A stretch of 64,000 bases of DNA from CAIQPV01 sp964480365. GTDB lineage: Bacteria > Pseudomonadota > Gammaproteobacteria > Burkholderiales > Gallionellaceae. Below, in pieces: positions 44,850-54,554 of the stretch. A program made the translations under genes and the position numbers. The first letter of the stretch is position 1, and each line of letters begins with the position of its first letter. Below the pieces are notes generated by a model. It made no database searches. It worked only from the letters and a program-made list of their open reading frames with translations, and was not told where the DNA came from. The stretch is taken from NCBI GenBank assembly GCA_964480365.1, contig CAYZPM010000003.1, forward strand, positions 1-64,000, written 5' to 3'.

Positions 44850-45899
44850 CTAACCAAGCAGCAACTCCCCGTTGCTGGTGCCAACAGTAGCAACCTCATG
44901 TACAGCCTTCACAAACTCCGCCTGCTCGTGCAACTGCACCAGCGTATCGGGGTGGGGGCGTCCGCGCATTTGCACCAGACGCGCCTTGCTGGTCACCGGC
45001 ATTTCCCAGTGCAATCCGGCCAGCAACTCATCCGCCGATGCCGGTTTGTTGCACACCAGAACCATGTCGCAACCTGCATTCAGCGCCGCTTGCGCGCGCT
45101 GCACGATGCGGCCCGCCACCGTCGCGCCTTCCATGCTGAGATCGTCGCTGAAGATGCAACCCTCGAAACCCAGCTCGCCGCGCAGTATTTTCTTCAGCCA
45201 TATCGCGGAAAAACCCGCCGGGTGATTATCCACTTTGGGGTAGATCACATGAGCGGGCATCACTGCAGCCAAACCGTAATTCACCATCTGGCGGAACGGA
45301 ATCAGGTCACACAACTCAATGTCGGTGTAACTGCGCTCGTCCACCGGAATCTCCATATGCGAATCGGCGCGCACGAAACCGTGTCCGGGAAAATGTTTGC
45401 CTACCGTATGCATCCCCCCCTGTTTCAGCCCCAGCAGCAGGCTGTGCGCCAGCTCGGCAATGGCCTGCGGATCGGAATGAAAGGCTCGGTCGCCAATGAC
45501 CGAGCTAGAACCGAAGTCCACGTCGAGCACTGGCGTAAAACTAAAATCCACGCCGTGCGCGCGTAACTCGGCAGCCAGCACATAGCCCGCCTGCTGCGCC
45601 AGATGCTTGGCACGCTTCGGGTGCTCATCCCAAATCTTGCCCAATTCTCGCATCGCCGGAATGCGCGTAAACCCCTCGCGAAAACGCTGCACCCTGCCCC
45701 CCTCGTGATCCACCGCGATCAGCAGCGGCGAACTGCGTAGCGCATGGATGCTGGAGGTCAATTCGACAAGTTGGTGCGGCGACTCATAATTGCGTGCAAA
45801 TAAAATCACCCCACCCACCAGCGGATGGCGCAACCGCGCCTCGTCCTCTGCCGTCAATACAGTTCCCGCAACATCCAGCATGACCGGGCCAATACCCAT
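44850..45899 (-). CDS. nagZ: Beta-N-acetylhexosaminidase
   Basis: Cytosolic glycoside hydrolase family 3 enzyme that removes N-acetylglucosamine from muropeptides in cell-wall recycling. The motif KHFPGHGFVRADSH is the family signature with the catalytic His; IFSDDLSMEGA carries the nucleophile Asp. At 349 residues it is complete. It lies downstream of acpS in the conserved rnc-era-recO-pdxJ-acpS-nagZ order. Confidence 0.94.
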   Translation of the reverse strand: MGIGPVMLDVAGTVLTAEDEARLRHPLVGGVILFARNYESPHQLVELTSSIHALRSSPLLIAVDHEGGRVQRFREGFTRIPAMRELGKIWDEHPKRAKHLAQQAGYVLAAELRAHGVDFSFTPVLDVDFGSSSVIGDRAFHSDPQAIAELAHSLLLGLKQGGMHTVGKHFPGHGFVRADSHMEIPVDERSYTDIELCDLIPFRQMVNYGLAAVMPAHVIYPKVDNHPAGFSAIWLKKILRGELGFEGCIFSDDLSMEGATVAGRIVQRAQAALNAGCDMVLVCNKPASADELLAGLHWEMPVTSKARLVQMRGRPHPDTLVQLHEQAEFVKAVHEVATVGTSNGELLLG

Positions 45900-46062
45900 T
45901 AGAACTCCTCAAAAATAGCTATGCCACAGAAATCATGGGGTAAGACGTAAGTTGGTAGTTTGTTTTGTCACTTGACCAGCGACTCGCTGGAGTAGTTATC
46001 CAGCCAAGTCGAGTGTCCATGCAAAGCTCGTGGTTTTTAACTTACGACTTACGTCTATACAA

Positions 46063-46443
46063 CTAATCCCTTTCCAGAACTACAAATGCCACCGCAACAT
46101 CCTTCTCGTCGCTGATGCTGAGGTGATGGCTCGTCACGCCCAGTTGTTGCAGATAGGCTGCCAATTCCGCATCGAACAGAAAAACCGGTTTGCCCAGTTC
46201 ATCATTGGTGACAGTGATGCGTTGCAAACTCACTGGATGGCGCAGGCCGTGCCCCGTGGCTTTAGCAAACGCCTCCTTGGCCGCAAAGCGCTTGCTCAAG
46301 AACCGCGCCGGATTGGCATGTACGGCATACTCTGCCAACTCCTGCGCACTCAAAATGCGTTCGGCGAACGCCGCACCATGACGCGCGCTGGCCGATTCGA
46401 TACGAGCCACAGTGACGATGTCAGTGCCGATGCCAAAAATCAT
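46063..46443 (-). CDS. acpS: Holo-[acyl-carrier-protein] synthase
   Basis: Transfers phosphopantetheine from CoA to acyl carrier protein. The 126-residue protein opens with MIFGIGTDIVTVARIE (the Mg-binding Asp of GTDIV) and has RFLSKRFAAKEAFAKA, the conserved AcpS block. It ends SISDEKDVAVAFVVLERD, against which the degraded copy at 61585-61655 can be recognised. It starts 4 bases after the pdxJ stop. Confidence 0.95.
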   Translation of the reverse strand: MIFGIGTDIVTVARIESASARHGAAFAERILSAQELAEYAVHANPARFLSKRFAAKEAFAKATGHGLRHPVSLQRITVTNDELGKPVFLFDAELAAYLQQLGVTSHHLSISDEKDVAVAFVVLERD

Positions 46444-46472
46444 CCGTCATTCCCGCGAAAGCGGGAACCCAG
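46444..46472. repeat. REP-like palindrome at the pdxJ stop
   Basis: CGTCATTCCCGCGAAAGCGG and onward, the same core as 5783-5909. It spans the pdxJ stop and encodes its last residues (GFPLSRE). Confidence 0.75.
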
Positions 46473-47184
46473 TCGTAAGCAAAACCTTCATCTTCTTCAC
46501 CGCCTGCTCCAGTCCGATGAACACTGCCTCGGCGATGATGGCGTGACCGATATTGAGTTCGGCGATATTGGGGATGGCAACGATGGGCCGCACGTTGTGA
46601 TAATTGAGGCCATGCCCGGCATTCACCTGCAAACCCAGTGCATGGCCGTGAGCCACCGCATGATGAATACGCGCCAGCTCATGCTCACGATCCGGCACGC
46701 TATCTGCGTCGGCATATTTTCCGGTGTGAATTTCCACCACCGGCGCGCCAAGTTTTTTTGCTGTATCCAGTTGTTTCTCATCCGGGTCGATGAACAGCGA
46801 CACGCGGATGCCCGCTTCAGTGCAGCGTTCGGTCGCACGCTTCACCGCATCGAAATGCCTCACCACATCCAGCCCGCCTTCGGTAGTCAGTTCTTCGCGT
46901 CGCTCCGGCACCAAGCAGATGTCGTGCGGCTTGATGCGCAGCGCGTTTTCAATCATCTCGTCAGTCACCGCGCATTCGAGATTCATGCGCGTCTGCAACA
47001 TGGAACGCAGAATTTCCACATCCGCATCCTGAATGTGGCGGCGGTCTTCGCGCAAATGCAGCGTGATCGCATCCGCTCCTGCCTCCTCGCAAATCAGCGC
47101 CGCGCGCACCACGTTGGGATAACGCGCCCCGCGCACCTGCCGTAGCGTGGCGACATGATCTATGTTCAATCCGAGTTTAATCAT
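46447..47184 (-). CDS. pdxJ: Pyridoxine 5'-phosphate synthase
   Basis: Last step of de novo vitamin B6 synthesis, joining a 3-amino-2-oxopropyl phosphate and deoxyxylulose phosphate. The N-terminus LGLNIDHVATLRQVRG is the PdxJ signature; DAITLHLREDRRHI, CLVPERREELTTEGGLD and AGHGLNYHNV are further blocks. The 245-residue protein ends in TTGFPLSRE, a tail encoded by a REP element instead of the usual short helical end. It should follow recO directly in this operon; here 14.8 kb intervene. Confidence 0.95.
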   Translation of the reverse strand: MIKLGLNIDHVATLRQVRGARYPNVVRAALICEEAGADAITLHLREDRRHIQDADVEILRSMLQTRMNLECAVTDEMIENALRIKPHDICLVPERREELTTEGGLDVVRHFDAVKRATERCTEAGIRVSLFIDPDEKQLDTAKKLGAPVVEIHTGKYADADSVPDREHELARIHHAVAHGHALGLQVNAGHGLNYHNVRPIVAIPNIAELNIGHAIIAEAVFIGLEQAVKKMKVLLTTGFPLSRE

Positions 47185-47421
47185 CGCTTAAATCCAGTAT
47201 TTGCAAAACAAAGGCCGCAACGTAACAGAGGCGGAATCAGGATGCAACAGGTGGATGGGTATTGTTGCTTGACCGAGGAGTGGGAAGATGTAAACCGCGT
47301 TTTTCGGGGGGCAAGATCACATATTTTGGTAAGCAGGCAGTCCAACATCCAGTGATGCCTGAATATAAGGGAAAAGTTCCCCCTGTTGAATCGTGGAAAT
47401 GGCTTGTTAGAGATACGATTG

Positions 47422-48072
47422 TCAATCGTCTACTGTAGTCAGGATTCGCAAGTCATTCTGCAGCACATAAATAGTAAGTTCGGCATTGTTTTTCAATTTC
47501 ATTTTATCAAGAATGTGCGTGCGGTAGGTGCAGACTGTCTTGACGCTTATTGATAAGCCTTCGGCAATTTCAGATACTTTTCTCCCCGAACCCAGCAAGC
47601 GCAACACCTGATATTCTCTGTCGGTCAGAAGTTCGTGCAATGGCTTGTTGGAATCGATGCTGCATTCCTGAAGCAGCAATTCGGCAAGGGTAGGGCTGAT
47701 GTGTTTTTTTCCCGCAACTACTTTACGGATCGCCTCGACCAATTGTTCCGGCGCGGTATCCTTCATCATATAGCCCGAAGCACCGGCCTTCATCAGACGT
47801 ACCGCGTACTGATTTTCCGGGTACATGCTCAGGATCAACACCTTGGTTTGGCTGTGCCCGTCCAAGATTTGCATCAGGGTATCGAACCCGTTTTTCTCGG
47901 GCATTGATATATCGAGAAGCACGACGTCAAACTTCCCCGTGCGGAGTATTTTAAGCGCTTCAATCCCGTTGGCAGCTTCACCGCCAACTTCAATTCCTCT
48001 CGCTTCGTCCAGTATTCTTCTCAGCCCCTGGCGCACAACGGAATGGTCATCAACAACAAGTACCCGGATCAT
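47422..48072 (-). CDS. NarL/LuxR-family response regulator
   Basis: Two-domain regulator of 216 residues. The receiver has VDDHSVV near the N-terminus, the phosphorylation site in VVLLDISMPEKNG and the Lys in YMMKDTA. The C-terminal helix-turn-helix is LTDREYQVLRLLGSGRKVSE and KTVCTYRTHILDKM. No kinase gene is adjacent; the next gene upstream is a receiver-GGDEF protein. It is the first gene of the accessory block on the pdxJ side. Confidence 0.88.
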   Translation of the reverse strand: MIRVLVVDDHSVVRQGLRRILDEARGIEVGGEAANGIEALKILRTGKFDVVLLDISMPEKNGFDTLMQILDGHSQTKVLILSMYPENQYAVRLMKAGASGYMMKDTAPEQLVEAIRKVVAGKKHISPTLAELLLQECSIDSNKPLHELLTDREYQVLRLLGSGRKVSEIAEGLSISVKTVCTYRTHILDKMKLKNNAELTIYVLQNDLRILTTVDD

Positions 48073-48139
48073 GCTTAAATTCTTCCTATAAATAGATTGC
48101 CAATAATGTTGCCCAAACGGTGGATATCACCCACAGAAA

Positions 48140-49798
48140 TTATTCGTGACGTGCCGTACAAACCCTGTTGCGACCCGTGTGCTTGGCTTCGTACAGCGCC
48201 TTGTCCGCGAGGTTTAGCAGCTTGTCGAAGGTGGTTTCTGTTGCGGTAAGCGTGGTGATGCCGATCGATGCGGTGAAGTTCAACTCACCTCCCTGCTCCA
48301 GCGGGATCACGGCATGGGTGATGGCCTGACGCAGCCGCTCCGCCACCTCCATGGCGTGCTTGGCATCGATCTCAGGCAACAGAATGGCGAACTCCTCGCC
48401 GCCGATGCGGCCAACGATATCTACTTCACGCAACGTCTTCCGACAGACTTCACCGACCTTGTGCAGCACGTTGTCGCCGGTTTGATGACCATGCGTGTCG
48501 TTGATCGCTTTGAACTCGTCGAGATCGAGCATCAGTACCGACAACAGTTTGTCATAACGTCTTGCCCGCGCCAGTTCCTGTTCCGCCAGTTCGAGAAAAT
48601 GGCGACGATTGGAAAGGCCGGTGAGCGAATCGACCGTTGCTTGGTGCTTTAACTCCTGCTCCAGCGCACGGCGTTCGGTGATGTCGGTGCCAATGCAAAC
48701 CAGGTAGAACAGGCTGTCGATGTTGGTACGATGCCCCGTAAAATGGTAGGGCATCTTCCGTCCTGACTTGATAATAAACTCTGCCTCGGCCCATGAATCG
48801 CCCTTTTCGAACACTTCATGCATCCATTGTGCGATCAGTTTCTTGTCTTCCCCATCAAAGAGGTCCAGCGCAATCATGCGGTCAAGCTCCTCTTGTGAAT
48901 AGCCGGACACCTTCATGAAATGATCGCTCACCCGGACGAACCTCCCCTGCTGATCCAGCATACAGAAGATGCCGGGCAGGCTGTTGATGATGTCGTCGGA
49001 GAACTGTTTCTGCTGGCGCAAGCTTGTTTCCGCCAGCTTGCGCTCGGTGATGTTTTGAAACACGGCGACAAAATATTCTTTCCCCGTGCTGTAAACCGAT
49101 ATTGAAAACCAAATACCCAACGGCTCCAGATAGGTCTCGAATAATTCCGGATTCCCGGTTGCCGCCACCTTTCCATATATTTCAAACAACTCCGGGTTTG
49201 ATTTCCTTATATCGTGAATAACTTCGCTGACCTTTTTGCCCTCGATATTTTTTAGTCCGGTTATTTGTTCGAATGCCGTGTTTACCTTGAGATAAACAAA
49301 ATCCGTCGGCTGCTTGCCCTCGTATAACATTTTGCAATGCGCGTAGCCTTCGCGCATGGTATTGAATAACTGTTCCTGATGGGCGAGTTCGAGTTTGCTG
49401 CGGTAGCGATAGAGTTCGCAAAAGACGTTTACCTTGCTCCGAAGAATATGGGAGTCGAAGGGTTTGATCAGGTAGTCCACCGCACCCAGTTCGTAACCCT
49501 TGAACTGAAGCTGCTCATCGTTCATTCCTGCGGTCACGAAGATGATAGGCAAGTGCCGGGTCTTGGGATTGCCCCGCATTAGTTCCGCAGCCTCAAACCC
49601 GCTCATGCCGGGCATCTGCACATCCATCAACACCAGTGCAAAATCCTGTTTCAGGCTAAGCCGAAGCGCATCGTTCCCCGACTGAGCTTTCACCATATCC
49701 AGACCCTGCTGATCCAGTGCTGCCGCGAGGGCGGTCAAGTTTTCGGGACGGTCATCAACCAGCAGAACTGGAACGTTTTCAGAGTTCATTTCATCCAC
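48140..49798 (-). CDS. Response regulator with PAS domains and GGDEF output (diguanylate cyclase)
   Basis: A 552-residue cytosolic signalling protein. An N-terminal receiver (VLLVDDRPEN; phosphorylation Asp in LVLMDVQMPGMSG; Lys in YLIKPFD) leads to two PAS-like domains (about 145-255 and 265-375). The C-terminal GGDEF domain (about 390-550) has the active-site motif GRIGGEEFAILLPE, a functional GGEEF form, so it should make c-di-GMP. No inhibitory RxxD motif is obvious five residues upstream. It would act on c-di-GMP targets such as the PilZ-bearing BcsA. Confidence 0.9.
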   Translation of the reverse strand: MDEMNSENVPVLLVDDRPENLTALAAALDQQGLDMVKAQSGNDALRLSLKQDFALVLMDVQMPGMSGFEAAELMRGNPKTRHLPIIFVTAGMNDEQLQFKGYELGAVDYLIKPFDSHILRSKVNVFCELYRYRSKLELAHQEQLFNTMREGYAHCKMLYEGKQPTDFVYLKVNTAFEQITGLKNIEGKKVSEVIHDIRKSNPELFEIYGKVAATGNPELFETYLEPLGIWFSISVYSTGKEYFVAVFQNITERKLAETSLRQQKQFSDDIINSLPGIFCMLDQQGRFVRVSDHFMKVSGYSQEELDRMIALDLFDGEDKKLIAQWMHEVFEKGDSWAEAEFIIKSGRKMPYHFTGHRTNIDSLFYLVCIGTDITERRALEQELKHQATVDSLTGLSNRRHFLELAEQELARARRYDKLLSVLMLDLDEFKAINDTHGHQTGDNVLHKVGEVCRKTLREVDIVGRIGGEEFAILLPEIDAKHAMEVAERLRQAITHAVIPLEQGGELNFTASIGITTLTATETTFDKLLNLADKALYEAKHTGRNRVCTARHE

Positions 49799-50045
49799 GC
49801 TTGGTCAACCTGGTTTTTCCGGTAAATACGCCTATCCCGCAGCCTGCTCTACCGCTTTTAACATTCCAATTCATTTTCGAATTCGCTCCAGCAAAGAAGC
49901 CACATTAATTAAAGGGGCATAACTTTACTTTAATTTGCTGCGATGAGGTAGCTCGGTTTACGCACGTTAATCATCATAAGTGGGCGCAAAGCATGATCGA
50001 ACGCAGGAGACGACAACTGCACCCTCGGCGCGTGAAAACTGTGAC

Positions 50046-50813
50046 TCAAATCGCTATAGCGTTGGAGGAAGGCGCGATTTCGTCCAGCTTAACCCCGGCC
50101 TTGGCAGCTTGGTGCGCCAATTCGAGCAGCGAAACGATACCGGTCTTGCGATGGATACGTGAGCGATGGTTTTCGACCGTCCGCTGGCTAATCTGCAAAC
50201 GGATTGAGATAACCTTGTTTGAGGTGCCGGAAAGGGCAAGTACAAGAACTTCCCTCTCACGGCTGGTCAACTTAAGTATTAGCGTTTCGAACAGGTGCCG
50301 TGCAGCCTCAGTCTGTTTTTTTTCGGTGATATCAATTAGCGTAATGTGTAGTTTCGGTACTGTGCCACCGGTCTTGATCAGTCGGCAATCCAAATATGCG
50401 TTGAAGATAGTGCCGTCCCCTCGGTGACTCCGCAATTCGCAGCTCTTTGTCCCACCATGCTTTAGTAAATGTTCAAAACATCTATTCCATTGATCCTGAT
50501 CCTCCGGCAAAACATAGCTTGAGAAACGGCGGCGAAGTAGTTTCTTGCGGTCTTCTCCCAGCAGTTTTTCGCCGGTAAGGTTAATTTCGGTAATGTGGCC
50601 AGCTTGGGAAAGGGTGATGTAACAGACAGGAGCAAAATCAAAAAGATCCAAATAACGGTCACGCAATTCCCCAATTAGAATCAGCGCCCGACGTAGTTCT
50701 TCTCTCTGTATTTCCAACTCGGTCTGTAGCACTTGGAGTTCGTGCAATATCTCTTCTATGGGGCGGTTTGGCACCCCAATTGATGATTCCGGCTTGTTTG
50801 ACTCTTCGAACAT
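50046..50813 (-). CDS. PAS-LuxR transcription regulator
   Basis: A 255-residue protein with an N-terminal coiled segment (LQVLQTELEIQREELRRAL), one PAS domain (about 55-165; YLDLFDFAPVCYITLSQAG) and a LuxR helix-turn-helix at the C-terminus (LTSREREVLVLALSGTSNK, RTVENHRSRIHRKTG). The N-terminal part resembles the PAS proteins at 51339 and 53584, so this family of PAS inputs has been reused with different outputs within a few kilobases. Confidence 0.8.
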   Translation of the reverse strand: MFEESNKPESSIGVPNRPIEEILHELQVLQTELEIQREELRRALILIGELRDRYLDLFDFAPVCYITLSQAGHITEINLTGEKLLGEDRKKLLRRRFSSYVLPEDQDQWNRCFEHLLKHGGTKSCELRSHRGDGTIFNAYLDCRLIKTGGTVPKLHITLIDITEKKQTEAARHLFETLILKLTSREREVLVLALSGTSNKVISIRLQISQRTVENHRSRIHRKTGIVSLLELAHQAAKAGVKLDEIAPSSNAIAI

Positions 50814-51117
50814 GATGGGAGAGTTCCATTAACTTCATGCCCAGCCTTTCGATGTTTTTTTGCAGATTCACACTTCTACTTTATGTGCATACGTAACATT
50901 TTTCATATTGTTGATTAAATTACTCCAGTATTCATTCTTTGTCAAACTACCGCTGCTAGATCAGCTGTTTTTTCATCATCAAAAGCACTTTATGACCGAC
51001 AGTGGACTTTTTGCTGACTGACTGCATATATGTCGAGCCGCATAGATAATTTTCCCGTTGACCATGCCTGCTTGCTGGAGCAGAATAATCATTCAAGGTT
51101 GGCACATGGGGGCAATT

Positions 51118-51303
51118 ATGAAACCGAATTCTGAACGGATGGCGAAGACATTCCTTCTGAGCAAAATGATTTACCGCGAGATGCTATCAAAAGATGAGCA
51201 GCAGGAACTGTTAGATGATCAGACTGAACAATTGATGAAGGTTGATACTGCAGAGGACGACCTCAAGCTCTTGATGGACAAGCCATCTACGTCACGCTCT
51301 TGA
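51118..51303 (+). CDS. Small hypothetical acidic-helical protein
   Basis: Sixty-one codons starting MKPNSERMAKTFLLS, with a G-rich site (GGGGG at 51108-51112) 5 nt upstream. The product is charged and probably all-helical (SKDEQQELLDDQTEQLMK). It runs opposite to the flanking signalling genes. No family recognised; the coding potential looks reasonable. Confidence 0.45.
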   Translation: MKPNSERMAKTFLLSKMIYREMLSKDEQQELLDDQTEQLMKVDTAEDDLKLLMDKPSTSRS

Positions 51304-51338
51304 TAGCTCATGCGGGCTAGTGCGAAACTCACCAACTC

Positions 51339-53567
51339 TCAATGCTTCTTCAACAACGCCTCAAACTCCTCAATCGGCACTGGCTTGCCAAATAAATACC
51401 CTTGATAGTGATTGCAGCCATCGCGCTGAAGAATTTGTTGTTGCTCTTCCGTCTCCACCCCTTCGGCAATAACCTCAAGGTTCAGGCTTTGCGCCATGGC
51501 GATAATGGTGCGTACAATCGCTTGGTCGTTACTGTCGAACACAAGATCGCGCACGAACGACTGGTCAATTTTGAGCTGATTGAGCGGCAACTTCTTGAGG
51601 TATTGCAGTGACGAAAAGCCTGTACCAAAGTCGTCCAATGCAAACCTGACACCGATTGTTTTTAATGCGTTCATGGTTTCTATGGTGGCTTCTATGTTCT
51701 CCAGCAATATGCTTTCAGTAGGTTCCAGTTTGAGCCGCGCTGGGTTGATTGAATAGAGTTGCACGGCGGCTTGCACTTGATCCACAAAGACGGCCTCGTG
51801 GAATTGCTTGGCACTTACGTTTACTGATAATGTCAGCTTTCGTGTGTGTTTATTTTTTTGCCATGCTTTGAGTTGGGCGCAAGCTGTCTCTAGCACCCAT
51901 TTCCCGATGGGTAGTATCAGCCCTGTTTCTTCAGTTAGCGGAATGAATTGAGCGGGAGACACCAGACCAAGCTCAGGATGTAGCCAGCGGATCAAGGCTT
52001 CCGCTCCCAATGGTCGGCGTGAACTGTCCACCTGAATTTGGTAATACAATTGGAATTGCTGATGTTCAATTGCAATGTGCAATTGGTTTTCAAGGACTAC
52101 GCGGGCGTTGATGCTTGCCTGCATCTGTAAATCGAAGAACCGCAAAGTGTTGCGGCCTGCATTCTTGGACTGGTACATGGCAATGTCTGCCTGCTTGAAA
52201 AGTTCATCGATCCCGGATTGATGGTTGCTGAACAGCGTGGCACCTATGCTGGCAGTAGTGCGGTATTCGTTTGAGGCAAGCTGGTATGGTTGGCCGAGTG
52301 CTGCGAGAATTTTAGTGCCAACGGCCTCGGTCTGCGTCGCCGCTTCAAGACTATGTTTGCTCAGTCCTTCCAGCATCACCACAAACTCATCGCCGCCCAA
52401 ACGAGCCACGGTATCCCCTTCGCGTACACAGGATTCAATGCGTTGTGCGGCATGTTGCAAGAGTTGATCCCCAAAGTCATGACCAAGCGTGTCATTAATG
52501 GTTTTGAAATTGTCGAGATCAAGAAACAATAGCGCACCTTCTGTACCACTGCGCTTACTTGAAGCCAAGGCCAACGTGAGCCGATCTACGAGGAGCCGCC
52601 GATTGGGTAGACGTGTTAGAGGGTCATAGAATGCCAAAAGCTGGATTTCATCCGCCGCATTCCTGCTCATGGTGATGTCGGTAAGCGTGCCAACGTAATT
52701 TGTAACCGTGCCATCCTGGTCTTTCACAGCAGTGATAATCAGATGCTCCGGGTAAACTTCACCGTTCTTGCGCTTGTTCCATATTTCGCCTTCCCAGAAA
52801 CCATTGCGTTTGATGCTCATCCACATCGCGGCGTAAAAGGCTGCATCATGACGCCCCGAACTGAGTATGTTCGGGTTCTTGCCGATAACTTCTTCTGGAG
52901 AATAACCTGTGATGTTGGTAAAAGCGATGTTCACGCTAACGATCAGGCCATTGGCATCGGCAACCACCATTCCTTCCTGCGACTCGAAGACAGTGGCGGC
53001 AATACGCAATTTTGCTTCAGCCAGCTTAAGTTCGGTGATGTCAGCCAGCGCAATACGCAAAATGGGGTGTGCGTCCACCATTTCCCGGCGCAGGCAGTCT
53101 AAATGGGCGTAAAAGATAGAACCATCTGCACGTACCATTCCCAAATCGAACGACTGTTTTTCAAAATCCGCCCGCTCAATCATTTTCATGAACAGGCGAT
53201 GCCAGCGCCCCCTGTCTGGTGGTGCAACAAACTTTGATAAACAGCGATTGATCAGTTTTGCACGTTCCCCACCCAGCAGCGCACACCCCGTCATATTGAT
53301 TTCGCTAATCATCGCTTCCCTGCCAATTGTGATGTAGGAGACCGGGGCAAACTCGAAGAGGTCAACATATCGATCCCGTGACTCCTCCAGAGAGACATGT
53401 GATTTACGCAACTCCTCGTTCTGCATCTCCAGTTCGATCTGGTGCACGCGGAGCTCGTGCAGGAGTTTTTCAGGGGAGCGCGCGTGAAACTTGGCCGTCG
53501 GCGCGCGGGCAAGTTGAGCCTCGGCTTCTGAGCGCAGGAAGTCCGATCCGTCTTGGGTCATGCTCAT
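51339..53567 (-). CDS. PAS-PAS-GGDEF-EAL bifunctional c-di-GMP protein
   Basis: A 742-residue cytosolic protein. An N-terminal helical stretch (HELRVHQIELEMQNEEL) leads to PAS domains at about 55-165 and 180-295. The GGDEF domain (about 305-470) has RLGGDEFVVMLEG, the intact synthase motif. The EAL domain (about 485-735) keeps the catalytic set EALIRW, VNVSAKQF, LEPTES, DDFGTGFSSL, LKIDQSFV and VIAEGVET, so phosphodiesterase activity is likely. It is a close paralogue of the 56791-59337 gene in GGDEF-EAL. It starts 16 bases after the PAS-only gene upstream. Confidence 0.92.
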   Translation of the reverse strand: MSMTQDGSDFLRSEAEAQLARAPTAKFHARSPEKLLHELRVHQIELEMQNEELRKSHVSLEESRDRYVDLFEFAPVSYITIGREAMISEINMTGCALLGGERAKLINRCLSKFVAPPDRGRWHRLFMKMIERADFEKQSFDLGMVRADGSIFYAHLDCLRREMVDAHPILRIALADITELKLAEAKLRIAATVFESQEGMVVADANGLIVSVNIAFTNITGYSPEEVIGKNPNILSSGRHDAAFYAAMWMSIKRNGFWEGEIWNKRKNGEVYPEHLIITAVKDQDGTVTNYVGTLTDITMSRNAADEIQLLAFYDPLTRLPNRRLLVDRLTLALASSKRSGTEGALLFLDLDNFKTINDTLGHDFGDQLLQHAAQRIESCVREGDTVARLGGDEFVVMLEGLSKHSLEAATQTEAVGTKILAALGQPYQLASNEYRTTASIGATLFSNHQSGIDELFKQADIAMYQSKNAGRNTLRFFDLQMQASINARVVLENQLHIAIEHQQFQLYYQIQVDSSRRPLGAEALIRWLHPELGLVSPAQFIPLTEETGLILPIGKWVLETACAQLKAWQKNKHTRKLTLSVNVSAKQFHEAVFVDQVQAAVQLYSINPARLKLEPTESILLENIEATIETMNALKTIGVRFALDDFGTGFSSLQYLKKLPLNQLKIDQSFVRDLVFDSNDQAIVRTIIAMAQSLNLEVIAEGVETEEQQQILQRDGCNHYQGYLFGKPVPIEEFEALLKKH

Positions 53568-53583
53568 GGTGTTTCCTCACGTG

Positions 53584-54141
53584 TTAACCCGTGGATTCTT
53601 GCTGCATCCCCTTGAGATCGGCGTAGCTGAGTGAAACTCGTATTGATAATACTTTGTCAATCTTTGATTGCAGACAATCCAGCCGAACATGAAAGACTGA
53701 GCTATCCCCGCGCCTTAGTTCCAAATTGCAATTTTGTTTTTTATCATGCTGCAACGCATCTTGGAGACACAAGTGTAGGCGATCACTGTCATGGGGAGCG
53801 ACAAAGCTTGCAAATTTTGTGCGGATCAATTTATTTCGTTCAATGCCCAACATTTCGGCACCTGTAAGATTTGCAGCAACAATCACAGTTTTGCCAGTGA
53901 GGGTGAGATAACCGACGGGGGCAAAATCATAAAGATCAACGTAGCGTGCCATTGCTTCTTCCAGGCTTTGCTGCGTCTGCCGCAACTCCTCGTTCTGCAT
54001 TTCCAACTCGATTTGATGCACTTGAAGTTCTTGTAAGAGTGCTTCGGCGGAGCGGCGGTCAGCATCAATCCGTGGCACGCCTAAAAGTTGTGCCTCAGCT
54101 TCACTGCGCCAGAAATCAAGTTCGTTCGGCTTGATGTTCAT
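53584..54141 (-). CDS. Stand-alone PAS protein
   Basis: A 185-residue protein with only the input half of its neighbour: SEAEAQLLGVPR, the helix LQVHQIELEMQNEELRQTQQ and one PAS domain (VDLYDFAPVGYLTLTGKTV). It then stops without GGDEF, EAL or HTH. The similarity to residues 1-175 of the 51339-53567 product shows duplication. It may heterodimerise with that protein, or be a truncated signalling gene. The two are 16 bases apart in one apparent operon. Confidence 0.8.
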   Translation of the reverse strand: MNIKPNELDFWRSEAEAQLLGVPRIDADRRSAEALLQELQVHQIELEMQNEELRQTQQSLEEAMARYVDLYDFAPVGYLTLTGKTVIVAANLTGAEMLGIERNKLIRTKFASFVAPHDSDRLHLCLQDALQHDKKQNCNLELRRGDSSVFHVRLDCLQSKIDKVLSIRVSLSYADLKGMQQESTG

Positions 54142-54328
54142 AATAATGTTTCCACGGGGCTGGTGCCGACTGTATTAGTTCAAATCTTAGGGTAATTTAT
54201 GCCCAAGTATAAGCCGTCGACTTCCACCAAAATCCAGCTATATCCTTCTGCATATTATTGGGAACATCACCATTAATCTATCAGCGGATTCTGATTTTAT
54301 GTCGGGCGATCCCTACATGTTGATGCTG

Positions 54329-54489
54329 TACTGGTTGGTCGATGGATTAGAAGACGCAGGCTATCAGGTGCATTTGACAAATCCCGGTGGAATCAAGATG
54401 TACGAAGGATTGAGCACAGTGAAGATTTCGCCGATGCTGCATATCTTGCACATGTATTGCGCCTAACGGTCATAGCAACTTCCCTATAA
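54329..54489 (+). mobile_element. IS110-family transposase remnant, frameshifted
   Basis: Reading from 54329 gives YWLVDGLEDAGYQVHLTN and then MYEGL; one frame over from 54415 the sequence continues HSEDFADAAYLAHVLRLTV to a stop at 54489. Both parts match the N-terminal DEDD region of IS110-type transposases as I know it. The rest of the element is gone. Confidence 0.75.
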
Positions 54490-54554
54490 CAGTCATGAAA
54501 CTCAGACAGTTTGTGTTACGTCACGCCGGGGGGTAAGCCAAGAATTTCACGGGT

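Noticed and set aside
46030..47145. Plus-strand ORF of 371 codons
   Set aside because: It lies across acpS and pdxJ on the opposite strand; both have unmistakable family motifs. The SFPRKRE peptide in it is the usual translation of a REP element.
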